Assembly (NCBI GenBank): GCA_963785245.1
Contig: CAWAUO010000011.1
Coordinates: forward strand, 248,001-312,000
Source of the DNA: JAHEEL01 sp963785245
GTDB lineage: Bacteria > Actinomycetota > Acidimicrobiia > Spongiisociales > UBA5794
DNA: 64,000 nucleotides
Direction of reading: 5' to 3'
Shown here: positions 62,967 through 64,000 of the stretch, piece by piece
Numbering within the stretch: the stretch's first letter is position 1
Layout of the letters: each line of letters opens with the position of its first letter
Notes under the pieces: model-generated
Databases searched by the model: none
Seen by the model: the letters and a program-made list of their open reading frames with translations, nothing else
Told to the model about the DNA's origin: nothing
Translations under genes and position numbers: made by a program

Positions 62967-63489
62967 TTCTTCTCCAGTCGCCGTTCTCTCGCCCGTTTGC
63001 ACGTCCGAGCCAGCGTATCTGTCAATGGAATGCCGTAGTACCCGCAGCACCAACGGTTTCCGACCCGCTAGATCTACCAGGTTCCGACTCAGCCGATGAG
63101 CATGTCCCAGGACCACATCGTTCGCGCCGAGCGTCACAACCGCTGCTCCGTCTTTCAGCCCGGATCGAAAAGGAAGGTCTACGTACGAGCCACGAAAGGA
63201 GTGGCTCCTCGTCGTTGCACCTCGCTCACCGGACGTCCGTCCTTCATGAGTCTTCTCAATGGGTCCGTCTCGTCCCCCCTCTGATCGCCGTAATGGCGGC
63301 ATGGCACGCAGCCTGAACCGCAGATCCCGGTCCTCCGACAATCTCCACGATGGCGCCGACTCGGTTCAGGTCATTCGGTGCTAGGGATTCAGGGCACATA
63401 TCACTCACGGCCCCGAACGATCTCGCATACCCTCTGCCGAGCCGATCCGGCAATCCCGGACCCATCCGTATCTCACTCTCGGTAGCAGA
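62967..63489. other. Gap without a convincing gene
   Basis: Short frames exist on both strands (for example 63256-63465 minus, 69 codons) but none has a clear start signal or family motif. The stretch may hold decayed coding sequence, as is common in islands. Confidence 0.45.
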
Positions 63490-63936
63490 TCAGTTTCCGT
63501 GGCAACGCTTGTACTTGTAGCCCGAACCGCATGGGCAGGGATCGTTCCGACCGACACTCGACCTGCTCGGCGGCACGAACGGTCTGGTTCTGGCCCGCAA
63601 GAGACGCTCCGATGCTCTCAGCGCCTGCTCTCGTTCGTCCAGACGGCGTTCCCGGACGTCGAGAGCCTCAGACCGGGCAACCAGTCGGTGCTCCAGCTCC
63701 ACAGCGAACACCGAGCCAGGAGGCTCGTCCTCGCTCACGAGTGCGCCGAGTTCTTGATTGATGAGGCCAGCGATGCCTGATCCCATCGTGAATCCAATCG
63801 CTTGGCAGTAGCGCCGCCACGTCGACCACACAGCCTCTGGCAGTGGGACCTTCACCAACTGCATGCCCGCACAGTGATCCAATTCTGCGAGGATTCGCCG
63901 ATCGATCTTGGCGAGCGTGCCTCGTTCCAGCGCCAT
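63490..63936 (-). CDS. RHH-like N terminus with coiled coil and SEC-C zinc motif
   Basis: A 148-residue protein. Residues about 25-65 (LVKVPLPEAVWSTWRRYCQA, IGFTMGSGIAGLINQEL) look like a ribbon-helix-helix DNA-binding fold. A charged helical stretch follows (LDVRERRLDEREQALRASER), then a C-terminal SEC-C motif, GRNDPCPCGSGYKYKRCHGN, with its Cys-x-Cys and Cys-His zinc ligands. A perfect palindrome lies just upstream of the start, as expected for self-repression. Function unknown. Confidence 0.78.
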   Translation of the reverse strand: MALERGTLAKIDRRILAELDHCAGMQLVKVPLPEAVWSTWRRYCQAIGFTMGSGIAGLINQELGALVSEDEPPGSVFAVELEHRLVARSEALDVRERRLDEREQALRASERLLRARTRPFVPPSRSSVGRNDPCPCGSGYKYKRCHGN

Positions 63937-63950
63937 CGCCTTACCTTTCA

Positions 63951-63966
63951 GGTATACCGGTATACC
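63951..63966. promoter_or_regulatory. Perfect 16-bp palindrome (operator candidate)
   Basis: GGTATACCGGTATACC, two tandem copies of the palindromic octamer GGTATACC, lies 14 nt before the ATG of the RHH/SEC-C gene, where an operator would overlap the promoter or leader. Confidence 0.65.
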
Positions 63967-64000
63967 GCCCGCAACTTGTTGCAGGTGCGTGTGTGATTTG

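Noticed and set aside
63256..63465. 69-codon minus-strand frame in the gap before the RHH/SEC-C gene
   Set aside because: No ribosome binding site or family motif seen; could be decayed coding DNA, but support is too thin to list as a gene.

Overview
This 64 kb window is GC-rich, gene-dense bacterial chromosome and contains the replication origin. The order trxB-trxA-cwlM-like-parB-parA-rsmG-jag-yidC-yidD-rnpA-rpmH-dnaA-dnaN-recF-dciA-gyrB-gyrA-DUF3566, preceded by an ECF sigma/anti-sigma pair and a MurJ-type pseudokinase, is the origin layout of Actinomycetota. Gene content and the many families of unknown function would suit an uncultured Acidimicrobiia-like lineage, but that rank is inferred, not proven. 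Start codons are often GTG or TTG, and adjacent genes commonly overlap by 4 nt (ATGA/GTGA).

Left part (1-22.7 kb): an ABC-F ATPase; a Xre/RES toxin-antitoxin pair; nfo and pyrE; a decayed haloalkane dehalogenase remnant; a histidine phosphatase convergent with a cis-prenyltransferase; HlyIII, RidA and cupin proteins; an arginine operon argC-J-B-R-G-H lacking argD and argF, with a palindromic operator candidate before argC; a DUF6325/SHOCT pair; a thioredoxin-VKOR fusion; a PEBP lipoprotein; cca and a zinc-ribbon RNase HI; a PilT-like ATPase with degenerate catalytic motifs; and a histone-deacetylase-fold enzyme.

Origin block (22.8-43.8 kb): a free-standing pseudokinase with the layout of the regulatory tail of mycobacterial MurJ/MviN, a sigma/anti-sigma pair, thioredoxin reductase and thioredoxin, and a CwlM-like protein whose amidase domain has lost its metal ligands. 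Then come the partition genes with a parS site at the start of rsmG, the YidC/RNase P group, and dnaA. DnaA boxes flank dnaA; the dnaA-dnaN gap also carries boxes followed by a CTA-trio array, which marks the likely unwinding site. gyrA has an unusual quinolone-pocket sequence.

Right part (43.8-58.4 kb): a thioredoxin-NHL lipoprotein, a VIT1-like transporter, an AI-2E family permease, a carotenoid-type FAD oxidoreductase, an MMPL/RND transporter, a four-gene polar amino acid ABC transporter (binding protein, two permeases, ATPase) and a DUF202 protein.

At 58.5 kb lies a 3' half of tRNA-Ile(GAT) next to a 48-bp imperfect palindrome. It looks like the displaced end of a tRNA used for integration, so the genes to its right (Fic, HAD phosphatase, zinc ribbon, membrane proteins, an RHH/SEC-C protein with a perfect palindrome upstream) may belong to an island running off the window. 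Short dispersed repeats (AGTCGCC units and a ~105 bp hairpin-bearing element) occur in several intergenic gaps.
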